Shown piece after piece: positions 47,315-56,171 of a stretch of DNA of 64,000 nt. The stretch is from Vibrio coralliilyticus (GTDB lineage: Bacteria > Pseudomonadota > Gammaproteobacteria > Enterobacterales > Vibrionaceae): positions 2,170,001-2,234,000 of the forward strand of contig NZ_CP024627.1 in the NCBI RefSeq assembly GCF_024449095.1, written 5' to 3'. A program made the translations under genes and the position numbers. Numbering within the stretch: position 1 is the first letter of the stretch; every line of letters starts with the position of its first letter. The notes under the pieces are model-generated. The model saw nothing but the letters and a program-made list of their open reading frames with translations, made no database searches and was not told the DNA's origin.

Positions 47315-48043
47315 ATGACTGAGCTATTCGATCCAAAAAAACTGCAACCCTTATACATTCAAGTTGCGGACAAGATTAAACAAGAAATCGACAAAGGTAC
47401 CTACCCGGCGGGCAGTAAACTGCCTTCGGAAAATCAACTCGTTGAAGTGCTTGAAGTCAGCCGTGTTACTGTGCGCAAAGCACTGCAGCAACTGACCGGA
47501 CTTGGCTACATTTTTTCCGAAAAAGGCAAAGGCAGCTTTGTAAAAGCCAACAAACTTAAGCATGACTTTTTATCCATGTCAGGCTTTGCTCAAGAAGCAG
47601 CGGGGGCTGGGTTAGAGGCACAAAATATAGTCGACGAATTTCAAGTAATCCCAGCGACTGAATTAGTTGCACAAAAACTCAACATCGCACAGGGAGAGCC
47701 AGTGAACTTCGCGCGCCGCTTGCGCTTAATCGAAGATCAGGTGGTATCCTACGAAGAATTCTATATTCCTCGTGTTTTGCTACCGGATCTCACCAAAGAA
47801 GATTTAGAAGGGTCCAAGTTCGAATACTTAAGCCGCCATGGCATTGAGATGGTAAAGACACAACAGAAGCTCATCCCCACCCTACCAGATAATGATGCAC
47901 AACGGTTATTAGCCGCCGATAAGCTAGAGCCTATATTGATTAACCAATCGCAGAACTTCTATGAAGAACGGAAAATCTACGAGTATTCCATCGTGTATTA
48001 CAAGTCGAGCTTATACGATTTTGAAATCACCGCACGCGTCTAA
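47315..48043 (+). CDS. GntR-family (HutC/UTRA) transcriptional regulator
   Basis: 242 residues: winged helix GntR domain (about 12-75; LPSENQLVEVLEVSRVTVRKALQQL) and UTRA effector domain (about 95-235; EPVNFARRLRLIEDQVVSYEEFYIPRVL). It is co-oriented with the PTS and GH32 genes and a four-half-site operator precedes EIIBC, so it is the likely local repressor, relieved by a sugar phosphate. Sucrose loci in Vibrio usually use LacI-type ScrR, so a GntR type here is unusual. A terminator ends its transcript. Confidence 0.88.
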   Translation: MTELFDPKKLQPLYIQVADKIKQEIDKGTYPAGSKLPSENQLVEVLEVSRVTVRKALQQLTGLGYIFSEKGKGSFVKANKLKHDFLSMSGFAQEAAGAGLEAQNIVDEFQVIPATELVAQKLNIAQGEPVNFARRLRLIEDQVVSYEEFYIPRVLLPDLTKEDLEGSKFEYLSRHGIEMVKTQQKLIPTLPDNDAQRLLAADKLEPILINQSQNFYEERKIYEYSIVYYKSSLYDFEITARV

Positions 48044-48053
48044 CTGAACAGTT

Positions 48054-48085
48054 AATAGCCCACAAATGTGGGCTATTTTTTTATT
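48054..48085 (+). terminator. Terminator of the GntR regulator gene
   Basis: AATAGCCCACA, AA loop, TGTGGGCTATT then T5, 11 nt after the stop codon. Confidence 0.85.
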
Positions 48086-48169
48086 TGTTTTGGTAATAGA
48101 TAAGCAACCCTGTGCATTCCAGGTCAATGACAAGTGTGACGAGCAACAAAAAATGGAAAGGAAAAACAC

Positions 48170-48217
48170 AACCTGTATTCTACCTGCATTACTATAAATA
48201 CAAGTTAAATACAGGTT
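48170..48217 (+). promoter_or_regulatory. Four-half-site operator upstream of PTS EIIBC
   Basis: ACCTGTATT (48171), ACCTGCATT (48182), AATACAAGTT (48197) and AATACAGGTT (48208): two pairs spaced 11 bp (one helical turn) in inverted orientation. The outermost copies form a perfect AACCTGTATT/AATACAGGTT palindrome. Likely GntR repressor site overlapping the EIIBC promoter. Confidence 0.65.
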
Positions 48218-48250
48218 GATATTTCTTTGCACTCTTAGGAGACAAAACTT

Positions 48251-49630
48251 ATGGCGCGAGATGCGAACGTTGTAGCGAATACCGTTATGGCCTCACTCGG
48301 TGGAGAGGCGAACATCGCTCAGCTAAATCATTGTGCAACACGTCTACGTGTTGTCGCCAAGGACGACTCGAAAGTAGACGCTGAAGGACTCAGCGCAACA
48401 GAAGGTGTACACGGTTACTTCTTTCAAAACGGTCAACACCAAGTGATCTTGGGTACAGGTTTTGTCGGTAAGGTGTTCGCTATCATGAAAGGTAACGACT
48501 CAGTTGAAGAGACAATCGAGTCTGAAGAGAAAAAAGAGAAAGTCAGCGCTTTCCAAGCAGTAACGCGCACCTTCTCTGATATTTTCGTCGCAATTATCCC
48601 AGCTTTAGTCGCCACCGGTTTACTTATGGGTTTGCGTGGCCTATTGGTCAATGGCTTTGGGGTTGAGCTGTCTCCTCAGCTAAACATCCTATCGCAGGTT
48701 CTGACCGACACTGCCTTTATCTTCATCCCAGTTTTGGTGACTTGGTCTGCCATGCGTGTGTTTGGCGGTAACCCTGTTCTCGGTATTGTACTCGGTTTGA
48801 TGCTCGTTGCTCCGCAACTTGCGAGCAAATGGGACGTTGCATTTGGTAATGCTGAAGCATTAATGATTCCATTCATGGGCTTTGACATTGCGGTGACAGG
48901 CCTACAAAGCTCGATTCTTCCAGCAGTATTTATGGGTTGGTTTGCGGCCATGGTTGAGCGCACCTCACGCAAATACATCCCAGAAGTGTTGGATCTGATT
49001 ATTACGCCTTTCATCACGCTACTTGTATCGCTGATTGCGGGCTTAGTATTTGTTGGTCCAATCCTACTCGGCGCGGAAAAGTTGATCACAGAAGCGGTGC
49101 TTTACTTCCTACAAATTCCATACGGTATTGGTGGCCTAATTTACGGCGGCGCGATCCAGTTCATGGCGGTAACCGGTATGCACCACACTATCGTGCCTAT
49201 TACGATTGCCATGGTGACAGACACAGGTTTCGACTTCATCAACCCACTAGGTACAGCAGCAATTGCAGGTCAGTTTGGCGCAGCAATGGCCGTGATGACC
49301 ATGCAAACCAACAAGGTTAAACGTTCAGGCATGTTTGGTGCCACGCTGCCAGCACTATTTGGCATCACTGAACCTGCGATGTTCGCAGTAACACTGCCAC
49401 GCGTAAAGCCATTCCTATATGGCTGTCTAGGCGGAGCTATCGGTGGCTGTATCGGTGCTATCGCAGGCATCGGCTCTGCAGGTACAGGCGCAACCATGCT
49501 TCCAGGCATCCTGCTTTATCTTGGTGGCGGTTTAGGTATGTACATTGTGGTTATGTTAGTCGGTGCAATCACTGCATTCGCTTTAACCAAGCTGTTCTAC
49601 AAAGAGCCTGAAACGCTAGCTAGCAAGTAA
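48251..49630 (+). CDS. PTS sugar transporter EIIBC, sucrose-type
   Basis: 459 residues: EIIB domain (1-85) with the phosphorylated Cys in LNHCATRLRVV, a charged linker, then EIIC (about 105-450) with about ten helices and the typical GITEPAMFAVTLPRVKP. There is no EIIA domain, so it should use the soluble glucose EIIA (Crr), as ScrA and TreB do. With the GH32 gene next door the substrate is probably sucrose or another fructoside; trehalose is the main alternative. TTAGGAG precedes the ATG. It resembles ScrA, but exact specificity cannot be read from sequence. Confidence 0.88.
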   Translation: MARDANVVANTVMASLGGEANIAQLNHCATRLRVVAKDDSKVDAEGLSATEGVHGYFFQNGQHQVILGTGFVGKVFAIMKGNDSVEETIESEEKKEKVSAFQAVTRTFSDIFVAIIPALVATGLLMGLRGLLVNGFGVELSPQLNILSQVLTDTAFIFIPVLVTWSAMRVFGGNPVLGIVLGLMLVAPQLASKWDVAFGNAEALMIPFMGFDIAVTGLQSSILPAVFMGWFAAMVERTSRKYIPEVLDLIITPFITLLVSLIAGLVFVGPILLGAEKLITEAVLYFLQIPYGIGGLIYGGAIQFMAVTGMHHTIVPITIAMVTDTGFDFINPLGTAAIAGQFGAAMAVMTMQTNKVKRSGMFGATLPALFGITEPAMFAVTLPRVKPFLYGCLGGAIGGCIGAIAGIGSAGTGATMLPGILLYLGGGLGMYIVVMLVGAITAFALTKLFYKEPETLASK

Positions 49631-49698
49631 TCCGAACCGAACGCATTCCTTTTTATACTGTTTTTTGATGGGAGAGCCCCGCTCTCCTAGGAGTCTCT

Positions 49699-51153
49699 AT
49701 GGATTTTTCTAACCGTCAGAATCGTTTTGTACGAATCGATGAAGTCAGTTCTGAGTACCTTGCGGAAATTGAGCGTACTACACAGACCGACCCATTTTAC
49801 CCAACGTACCACATTGCCCCTAAGCATGGTTTATTGAATGACCCAAATGGCCTGAGCTACTTCAATGGTGAGCACCACCTGTTCTATCAGTGGTTCCCAC
49901 TCGGTCCGGTACATGGTCTAAAACACTGGTATCACGTTTCAACCAAAGACTTTGTGAACTTCACCGATCGCGGCATTGCCATGTACCCAGACCAAGCGTA
50001 CGACCACCACGGCTGCTACACAGGTGTTGGTGTACCTCAAGGTGACGAGCTTTACCTGTTCTACACAGCCAACCTGTTGGATGAAGAGCAAAACCGCTTC
50101 CCAACCCAAGTCATGGCCGTAATGGACAAAGAAGGCAAGATAGACAAGAAAGGCGTCGTGGTTGACGTAAATTTTGAGTCTTACACGTCTGAGTTTCGCG
50201 ATCCAATCTTGGTGGACCGCGACGGCGAATACCACATGCTCATTGGCGCACAAGGCCATGATGAGAAAGGCAAGCTAGCCTACTACCGCGGCAACGCGAT
50301 TGATGACTACGAGTACGTAGGCAATATCGATGTCGGCTTGAGCGACTTTGGCTTCATGTGGGAGTGCCCGAACTACTACGAGCAAGATGACAACGGCGTT
50401 TACATCTTCTCTCCACAAGGTGTGAGCTCAGATAACAAGTACGACCTTAAGAACGTTTTCTCTGTGGTTTACATGGTGGGTGATCGCATCAACTTCGACA
50501 CTCAGGAGTTCAACAACCAAGGTTATCGCGAACTTGATAAAGGCTTCGACTTCTATGCTCCGCAAACTTATCTAGATAACCAAGGACGCAGAATTCTCAT
50601 TGGCTGGTTAGGCAACTCAAAGAGTGGGTATCCAACAGACAAAAACAACTGGGCACACATGTTCACACTACCTCGTGAACTAACGATTGACGGTGACTAC
50701 TTGATCCAAGCACCGTTGAAAGAGCTAGAAGCTCTGCGTGCTAGCACCGAAACCGTCAATGATTGCGCAGAACTCACCTCACGAGCCTTCGAACTGGAGC
50801 TAGAGGTTAACGAAACCTTCTCTATTAGCTTTGCAAACGCTGCAGGTGAGCGCATGGTGTTTAGCGGTAATCGCGAAGAGTTCACATTAGACAGAACGCA
50901 TGTATCTCATGTTCATGCTCAAGCCTTTGGCACGGTTCGCTACGCCCAGCGTGTAGAACAGGCACAACGCATTCGCATCTTCGTAGATAACTCAGCGATT
51001 GAGATTTTTGCAGACAACGGCAAAACCGTATTCACGTCGCGCATCTTTATTGACGATTTAAACAGACTGGAGCTTGAGCAAGCGAGCGCAACCTTGCACT
51101 ACTTGTCTCCAATTCATATCTATAATCAAACCGACCGATGCGACAACGGCTAA
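49699..51153 (+). CDS. GH32 glycoside hydrolase, sucrose-6-phosphate hydrolase-like
   Basis: 484 residues of a GH32 enzyme: five-bladed beta-propeller with the nucleophile motif LLNDPNGLSY (Asp), the stabiliser FRDPIL and the acid/base Glu in MWECPNYY. A C-terminal beta-sandwich (about 350-480; VDNSAIEIFADNGKTVFTSR) completes the fold. No signal peptide, so it is intracellular and acts on the phosphorylated sugar delivered by EIIBC, releasing glucose-6-phosphate and fructose (ScrB-like). TAGGAG lies upstream. No fructokinase or porin gene follows, so fructose must be handled elsewhere. Confidence 0.92.
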   Translation: MDFSNRQNRFVRIDEVSSEYLAEIERTTQTDPFYPTYHIAPKHGLLNDPNGLSYFNGEHHLFYQWFPLGPVHGLKHWYHVSTKDFVNFTDRGIAMYPDQAYDHHGCYTGVGVPQGDELYLFYTANLLDEEQNRFPTQVMAVMDKEGKIDKKGVVVDVNFESYTSEFRDPILVDRDGEYHMLIGAQGHDEKGKLAYYRGNAIDDYEYVGNIDVGLSDFGFMWECPNYYEQDDNGVYIFSPQGVSSDNKYDLKNVFSVVYMVGDRINFDTQEFNNQGYRELDKGFDFYAPQTYLDNQGRRILIGWLGNSKSGYPTDKNNWAHMFTLPRELTIDGDYLIQAPLKELEALRASTETVNDCAELTSRAFELELEVNETFSISFANAAGERMVFSGNREEFTLDRTHVSHVHAQAFGTVRYAQRVEQAQRIRIFVDNSAIEIFADNGKTVFTSRIFIDDLNRLELEQASATLHYLSPIHIYNQTDRCDNG

Positions 51154-51292
51154 TTTCAAAAGCATTTGTGAGTAAGTAAATGGTTTACATCAATAATGAT
51201 GGTGAACAGGGTTTTCGATGTTAATAACATTGAAGAGTATTGAGTCTATATGTCGATAAAGACGTAGCGAATACTTACAATCTTAAACTTTG

Positions 51293-51319
51293 GGGTGAGT
51301 TTTTCATAAAGACTCACCC
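51293..51319. terminator. Hairpin between GH32 gene and HPt gene
   Basis: GGGTGAGT, an 11-nt loop, ACTCACCC, 7 nt after the HPt stop codon (minus strand). No strong T-run, so it is only a candidate terminator for both convergent genes. Confidence 0.5.
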
Positions 51320-51325
51320 TTATAC

Positions 51326-52564
51326 TTAACCACTAGCTTCCTGTTGTTTAAGAAACGTCTGAGCTTCAAGAATGGCTTTATCTAAGCGCACTTTAAGCTC
51401 ATCAAGTAAAACTGCAACAGAATCAATATCCTCTTTAATTGCCTGTTCGACTTTACCGGCTGATTCACGAAGCTTTAAGGCCCCCAAATTTCCCCCAACG
51501 CCCTTCAAACTATGTGCTTTACGTAAGGCTTCATCCGGAGAATCATTCAGCAGTTGTGTGATTCGCTCTGCATCCCCGGTATGATCATCAACGAAAACCT
51601 GCAGCAACATACACACAGATTCATAGTCATTCCCCAAGGCATCAAGCATGCCATCCAAATCAATTTCTGGCCCATCATTTAACCATGTATTTGCAGCTGT
51701 AACAGGCGACGGCTGTGGTTCTGCTGTTGTTTCAACAATAGATTGAACTTCTTCGGGAGAGTTGTCTGCTTCTTTTTCGGGACGTTCGACCATTTGCTGA
51801 ACTCCTGTAAACCGATAAACTATTGACATCATTACTAGTAAGCAAAACCCACTAAAAACACCGCCACCCATGATAAAGTAATGTTGCTGCGATTGATATT
51901 GTGCTTCCACTAGGTTGATCTGATTATGGATAGAGTGTGTAATCATTTTTTCAATGGCATAACTGCCTTGCGCATATCCTCCTAAAACAGAAGACGTTTG
52001 CGATAATAGCATCTGAAGATCTTTCTTTTGCAAGGTAGGCAGAGATTCAGATTCGACATACAGTTGATCCAGCTCTCGGAAAACTTGAGGGTTTGATTTG
52101 TTGGAGCTAAATAAAGCTTCCAGAACAGTCGCACCCAAATGATAATAGTATAATTCCAGATCAGGGGAACTCTGGTATTTAGCTCGAACAAATTGGATTT
52201 GATCAACTAATGCAATCAAATCAAGCTCGTTATCCAAGAAGACTCTGGTCTGCTCAATAAACCGATCGATTGTGTATAGCAATTGATTGATATCAGGTGT
52301 CAGCCAATTTTGTTGATATGTTGCTTCAATTTGGAGGCGAAGAGCATAGAGCAATTGCAAGTTGAGAGACTGCCCATCGGTCAGTTCTGCGCGATAAGCG
52401 GGTTCTTGAAAGAGCGAATATTTCAACTCATCAATGCTATTACTTAACTCACTGATCTGGTTCATTGTCATCACGTTGGAGCGATAACTCAGAGTGAACA
52501 TTGTCATCCCTATCACCCAGACTATTACAACTAGCCAGCACAGCTTAAGCGCTTTGCGTTTCAT
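51326..52564 (-). CDS. Membrane-anchored HPt domain protein (orphan phosphotransfer)
   Basis: 412 residues. Helix 1 (CWLVVIVWVIGMTMFTLSY, residues 9-27) and helix 2 (about 230-250) enclose a helical periplasmic sensor-like region. After a Pro/Glu-rich linker comes a C-terminal HPt domain (about 305-400) with the phospho-accepting His in RKAHSLKGVGGNLGA. No kinase or receiver domain is present and no partner is adjacent. It may relay phosphate from a hybrid kinase elsewhere, or sense and dock. Single gene. Confidence 0.8.
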   Translation of the reverse strand: MKRKALKLCWLVVIVWVIGMTMFTLSYRSNVMTMNQISELSNSIDELKYSLFQEPAYRAELTDGQSLNLQLLYALRLQIEATYQQNWLTPDINQLLYTIDRFIEQTRVFLDNELDLIALVDQIQFVRAKYQSSPDLELYYYHLGATVLEALFSSNKSNPQVFRELDQLYVESESLPTLQKKDLQMLLSQTSSVLGGYAQGSYAIEKMITHSIHNQINLVEAQYQSQQHYFIMGGGVFSGFCLLVMMSIVYRFTGVQQMVERPEKEADNSPEEVQSIVETTAEPQPSPVTAANTWLNDGPEIDLDGMLDALGNDYESVCMLLQVFVDDHTGDAERITQLLNDSPDEALRKAHSLKGVGGNLGALKLRESAGKVEQAIKEDIDSVAVLLDELKVRLDKAILEAQTFLKQQEASG

Positions 52565-52683
52565 GTCATGCTCGTGTTTGAATAAATTCCATAATTACAA
52601 GCATATACGCAAAGTTTAAGAATAGTAGGGCTAAGTGCATATTTCTTCGACTTAGCCCAACTCTAGATTAAATAATATAGTGG

Positions 52684-53685
52684 TTAACGATTACGGGTCA
52701 GCTGATCACGGAGATTCGGTGGTGTTCCTTTAATGGTTAGAGTGTCAGTTTCAGGGTCATAGAAAACGCGCTCACCGAGCAGCAGGCTATCAAAATTAAT
52801 GTTTAAACCTCCACCTGCACCAACGTATTTCGTCAGCTTGCGAACTGTCGTTCTATCACCAGGAAAACTGTCTTCCAATTCATAACCCTGCTCTTGGGTA
52901 TAATCAAGAAAACTGGTGCCATCTTGAGAAGGAGGAAGCTCACCAGAGAGTTCACGGACCTGAACTTCATCGCCGCTCTTGATTTGTTCGTTACAATAGT
53001 CAGCCACTTGCTTTTTATAACTGATGGCTTCGTCTTTCTCTAATTTCGAATCTGCACAGAAATCTTCAACCGCCTGCATCAAAACTTGGTTTTGCTGCTT
53101 AGTATCCAGCCCAACTTCAGCTTGCAAGAAATCAAGGAAGAAATCTGCCACCTTACGCCCAACACGTCCTTTGATGTAAGCTAAGTAGCGCTTAGACTCT
53201 TTATCTGTCTCATAACTGGTCAGGTCAATACGTGCAGCAATATCCATTTTGCTCAGATCAAGATAGTCCGTGGCACTAATTTCGAGACCTTCTGTTACTT
53301 TTAGGCTTTGATTTGAAGGAATAATGGCAACGAATAGATAATCTGTCGCCAGAGACTGATATTCGGCAATCACCAGAATGCCTTCATCGGCAAATGGGTA
53401 CTTACTTAGCTCATCTTTCAGGCGATTTGCACTTTCTTGTGAGAAATCATAAAAGTTTTTCTCACCCTTACGAAGTTCATGCAACCAGTTTTGAAATTCA
53501 CTGTCAGACTTGAAAGAACCAAATCCTTTACCTGCTTTAGAATTAAAGACACGATGCAGCTCTGCAACTAGGTTTTCCGTCGATGCGTCATTCTCAAGAG
53601 AATTAGCTCGAAAGTTAACAACAAGTTCGTCAGAATCGTTTTTACGTAGCTGGTGTAAGATAACGTTTGAAAGATGAAGACTCAT
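52684..53685 (-). CDS. yejK: Nucleoid-associated protein YejK (NdpA)
   Basis: 333 residues of the 37-kDa nucleoid-associated NdpA family: start MSLHLSNVILHQLRKN, FLQAEVGLDTKQQNQVLMQAV and a C-terminus with NINFDSLLLGERVFYDPETD TL.. and GTPP. It binds the nucleoid and has been linked to topoisomerase interaction in E. coli. Cytoplasmic. Divergent from yejL-yejM as usual in gamma-proteobacteria. Confidence 0.93.
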   Translation of the reverse strand: MSLHLSNVILHQLRKNDSDELVVNFRANSLENDASTENLVAELHRVFNSKAGKGFGSFKSDSEFQNWLHELRKGEKNFYDFSQESANRLKDELSKYPFADEGILVIAEYQSLATDYLFVAIIPSNQSLKVTEGLEISATDYLDLSKMDIAARIDLTSYETDKESKRYLAYIKGRVGRKVADFFLDFLQAEVGLDTKQQNQVLMQAVEDFCADSKLEKDEAISYKKQVADYCNEQIKSGDEVQVRELSGELPPSQDGTSFLDYTQEQGYELEDSFPGDRTTVRKLTKYVGAGGGLNINFDSLLLGERVFYDPETDTLTIKGTPPNLRDQLTRNR

Positions 53686-53770
53686 GATGAATTTTTATCG
53701 TCGTGTAGGTTTCAGTTGCGAGGCATTGTAGGTTATCATAAGCCGCTTTACTATCACCATTAGAGTCTTT

Positions 53771-53995
53771 ATGCCGATCACATCTAAATACAGCGACGAC
53801 AAAATTGAAGCAATTCTGTCAGAAGTTGCAGCAGTGCTAGACAAGCACGGTGCGGGTCCTGAATTATCTTTGATGATTGCGGGAAATATCGCTACCAATG
53901 TCTTAAATCAAAACGTTAATGCTTCACAACGTAAAGCACTTGCTGAAAAATTTGCTCAGGCACTGTTGTCTTCTATTGAAGAAAACACTCACTAG
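53771..53995 (+). CDS. yejL: YejL family protein (UPF0352)
   Basis: 74 residues matching Yej[21 protein letters not shown], then [19 protein letters not shown] and [12 protein letters not shown]. Small, all-helical, forms a dimer in known structures; function unknown. It shares an operon with yejM, 38 nt downstream. Confidence 0.93.
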   Translation: MPITSKYSDDKIEAILSEVAAVLDKHGAGPELSLMIAGNIATNVLNQNVNASQRKALAEKFAQALLSSIEENTH

Positions 53996-54033
53996 AACAA
54001 TAAACGGACAATAAACGGACAATAAAACAGTAC

Positions 54034-55842
54034 ATGGTAGATAACGGAAATACATACGGCGAACGCGTATCGCGTTTAGTGGGTTGGGGGCATTGGTTTG
54101 CCTTTTTCAACATCATAGCGGCCATGTTAATTGGTACCCGTTATATCACTCAATCTCCTTGGCCCGATACCCTTTTAGGGCAGTTTTATCTGGCCGTTTC
54201 TTGGGTTGGGCATTTCGGTTTTCTCGTTTTTGCACTCTACCTATTAGTTCTGTTTCCGCTGACTTTCTTGATACCGTCACGCAAGCTGTTTCGCTTGGTG
54301 GCGGTTTGCTTTGCTACCGTCGGTTTGACGGTACTTCTGATTGATACTCAGGCCTATCAAAAGATTAACCTTCATCTGACTCCTGTTGTTTGGGAAGTCT
54401 TATTTAGCGAAGAAGGCAGCTCCATCAGCATTGATTTGCAACACTTATTTGTCGTGTTGCCACTTATCTTCCTCTTACAGTTAGCATTATCTGAGTGGGT
54501 ATGGCGCAAGCAACGTCGCCTGTCGCATAAACACGTTGGTCGCCCTATAGCAGCCCTCTTCTTTGTCAGTTTTATAACCAGTCACCTGATATACGTCTGG
54601 GCTGATGCTTATTTCTACAATCCGATTACCGCGCAGAAGGCCAATTTCCCTCTATCTTACCCGATGACAGCTAAATCCTTTATGGAACGTCACGGTTTAC
54701 TGGATAGAGAAGAGTACCTTCAACGCCTGAAAGAAAGCGAAGCTAACTCAGATTTAGTTCGCTATCCTCTTGAGAAACTTGAATTTCATCGAAGAGCAAA
54801 CCCGCTGAATGTTTTGGTCGTGAGCGTCAATAACTTAAGGGGGGATGTACTAACATCCGATTTGATGCCAAACGCAGCAGAATTTGCTTCCGAGAACCTT
54901 AACTTTACTGATCACTATAGCTCTAGTAATGATACTTTCGGTGTATTTGGCTTATTTTATGGCCTACCGAGTAGCTACGTCAGCAGTATCAAAACTCAAG
55001 GCTCCCGTCCTATCTTACTTGATACACTCTTGGACAAAGACTATAGCTTTGGTTTGTTCAGCGGTGACAACTTCGATGATAATTTGTACGGTGAAACCGT
55101 ATTCCGTGGTCTGAACTTTACAGGCATTGCATTTAATGACACCACATCTCCCGATACTCAGGCAATTAACGCGTGGGCGAATTGGGTTGCTCAACAGAAG
55201 AAAACCCCTTGGTTCAGCTTTATTGAACTCACCACGGTCGATAATTTCAACGCTTACAATGAAAACTCTGGCAGTCAAAAATCGACCTTAGAAACGCTGA
55301 AACAGGGGTATCACACTTCCGTTAGCAACGCCGACCAAGAACTGGGTGTATTGTTTGAGAAGGTTAAAGAGCTCGATATTGATGAATCAACTATTATCGT
55401 TATCACATCTAATCACGGTACCGAGTTCAATGAGACAAGAACGAACAGCTGGGGCTCAAATAGCAACTACAGTCGCTACCAGCTTCAAGTGCCAATGGTT
55501 ATTCATTGGCCAGGAAAAGTCGCAGGAAAGTACAATCATCGCACCAGCCATTTAGACTTATCAGTGACACTACTCCAAGATTTGCTTGGTGTGTCCTCAA
55601 ATCCTTCGGATTTTAGTAGCGGTCAAAACTTGTTTGACGAGCGTTCTAGAAAATGGATCCTAGCAGGGGACACAAGAGAACTGGCACTGATCACCAACAA
55701 AGACACGACAGTCATCGATAAGTTTGGTAACTACAAATTGTACGACAGTAACTACCAACGCTTGCAAGATGAGAATCCGACATTGCCAGTCCTAATGCAA
55801 GGTTTGACTGAGCTGCAACGTTTTTACGTAAAAAGTAACTAA
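54034..55842 (+). CDS. yejM: Inner-membrane sulfatase-like YejM (PbgA/LapC)
   Basis: 602 residues: five N-terminal transmembrane helices (from WFAFFNIIAAMLIGTRYI to AALFFVSFITSHLIYVW), a linker, and a large periplasmic alkaline-phosphatase/sulfatase fold (from NVLVVSVNNLRGDVL). E. coli YejM controls LpxC turnover through LapB in response to periplasmic LPS. The catalytic Thr/Ser metal site of true sulfatases is degenerate in this family. Operon with yejL; followed by tRNA-Pro. Confidence 0.9.
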   Translation: MVDNGNTYGERVSRLVGWGHWFAFFNIIAAMLIGTRYITQSPWPDTLLGQFYLAVSWVGHFGFLVFALYLLVLFPLTFLIPSRKLFRLVAVCFATVGLTVLLIDTQAYQKINLHLTPVVWEVLFSEEGSSISIDLQHLFVVLPLIFLLQLALSEWVWRKQRRLSHKHVGRPIAALFFVSFITSHLIYVWADAYFYNPITAQKANFPLSYPMTAKSFMERHGLLDREEYLQRLKESEANSDLVRYPLEKLEFHRRANPLNVLVVSVNNLRGDVLTSDLMPNAAEFASENLNFTDHYSSSNDTFGVFGLFYGLPSSYVSSIKTQGSRPILLDTLLDKDYSFGLFSGDNFDDNLYGETVFRGLNFTGIAFNDTTSPDTQAINAWANWVAQQKKTPWFSFIELTTVDNFNAYNENSGSQKSTLETLKQGYHTSVSNADQELGVLFEKVKELDIDESTIIVITSNHGTEFNETRTNSWGSNSNYSRYQLQVPMVIHWPGKVAGKYNHRTSHLDLSVTLLQDLLGVSSNPSDFSSGQNLFDERSRKWILAGDTRELALITNKDTTVIDKFGNYKLYDSNYQRLQDENPTLPVLMQGLTELQRFYVKSN

Positions 55843-55895
55843 ATCATAGCGTTAGTGATTGACCCCATCGAAAATAATGGGTAAATTACAGGTAT

Positions 55896-55972
55896 CGGAC
55901 TGTAGCGCAGCTTGGTAGCGCACCGTCATGGGGTGTCGGGGGTCGCTGGTTCAAATCCAGTCAGTCCGACCA
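55896..55972 (+). tRNA. tRNA-Pro(GGG)
   Basis: 77-nt cloverleaf with CCA encoded. Acceptor stem CGGACTG/CAGTCCG, D arm GCGC..GCGC, anticodon loop ATGGGGT (anticodon GGG) and T arm CTGG-TTCAAAT-CCAG. The anticodon arm is the same as E. coli proL, including its U-U mismatch. Reads CCC/CCU codons. Confidence 0.95.
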
Positions 55973-56171
55973 TTACACCTAGAAAAGAGAGCTTCGGCTC
56001 TCTTTTTGTTTCCACCCTCACCCGTCCTAAATAAGGTAGACAAAGGCAATCATGCCCCCTTTTTTGTCCTATTAAATAGAACTATAAGTCCGAATAAGCG
56101 CTATTTATCCTAAAAATCAGAAAAGTATACTTTGCTTCAAACCAAACTACTCATATGAAGAGGTATACAAG

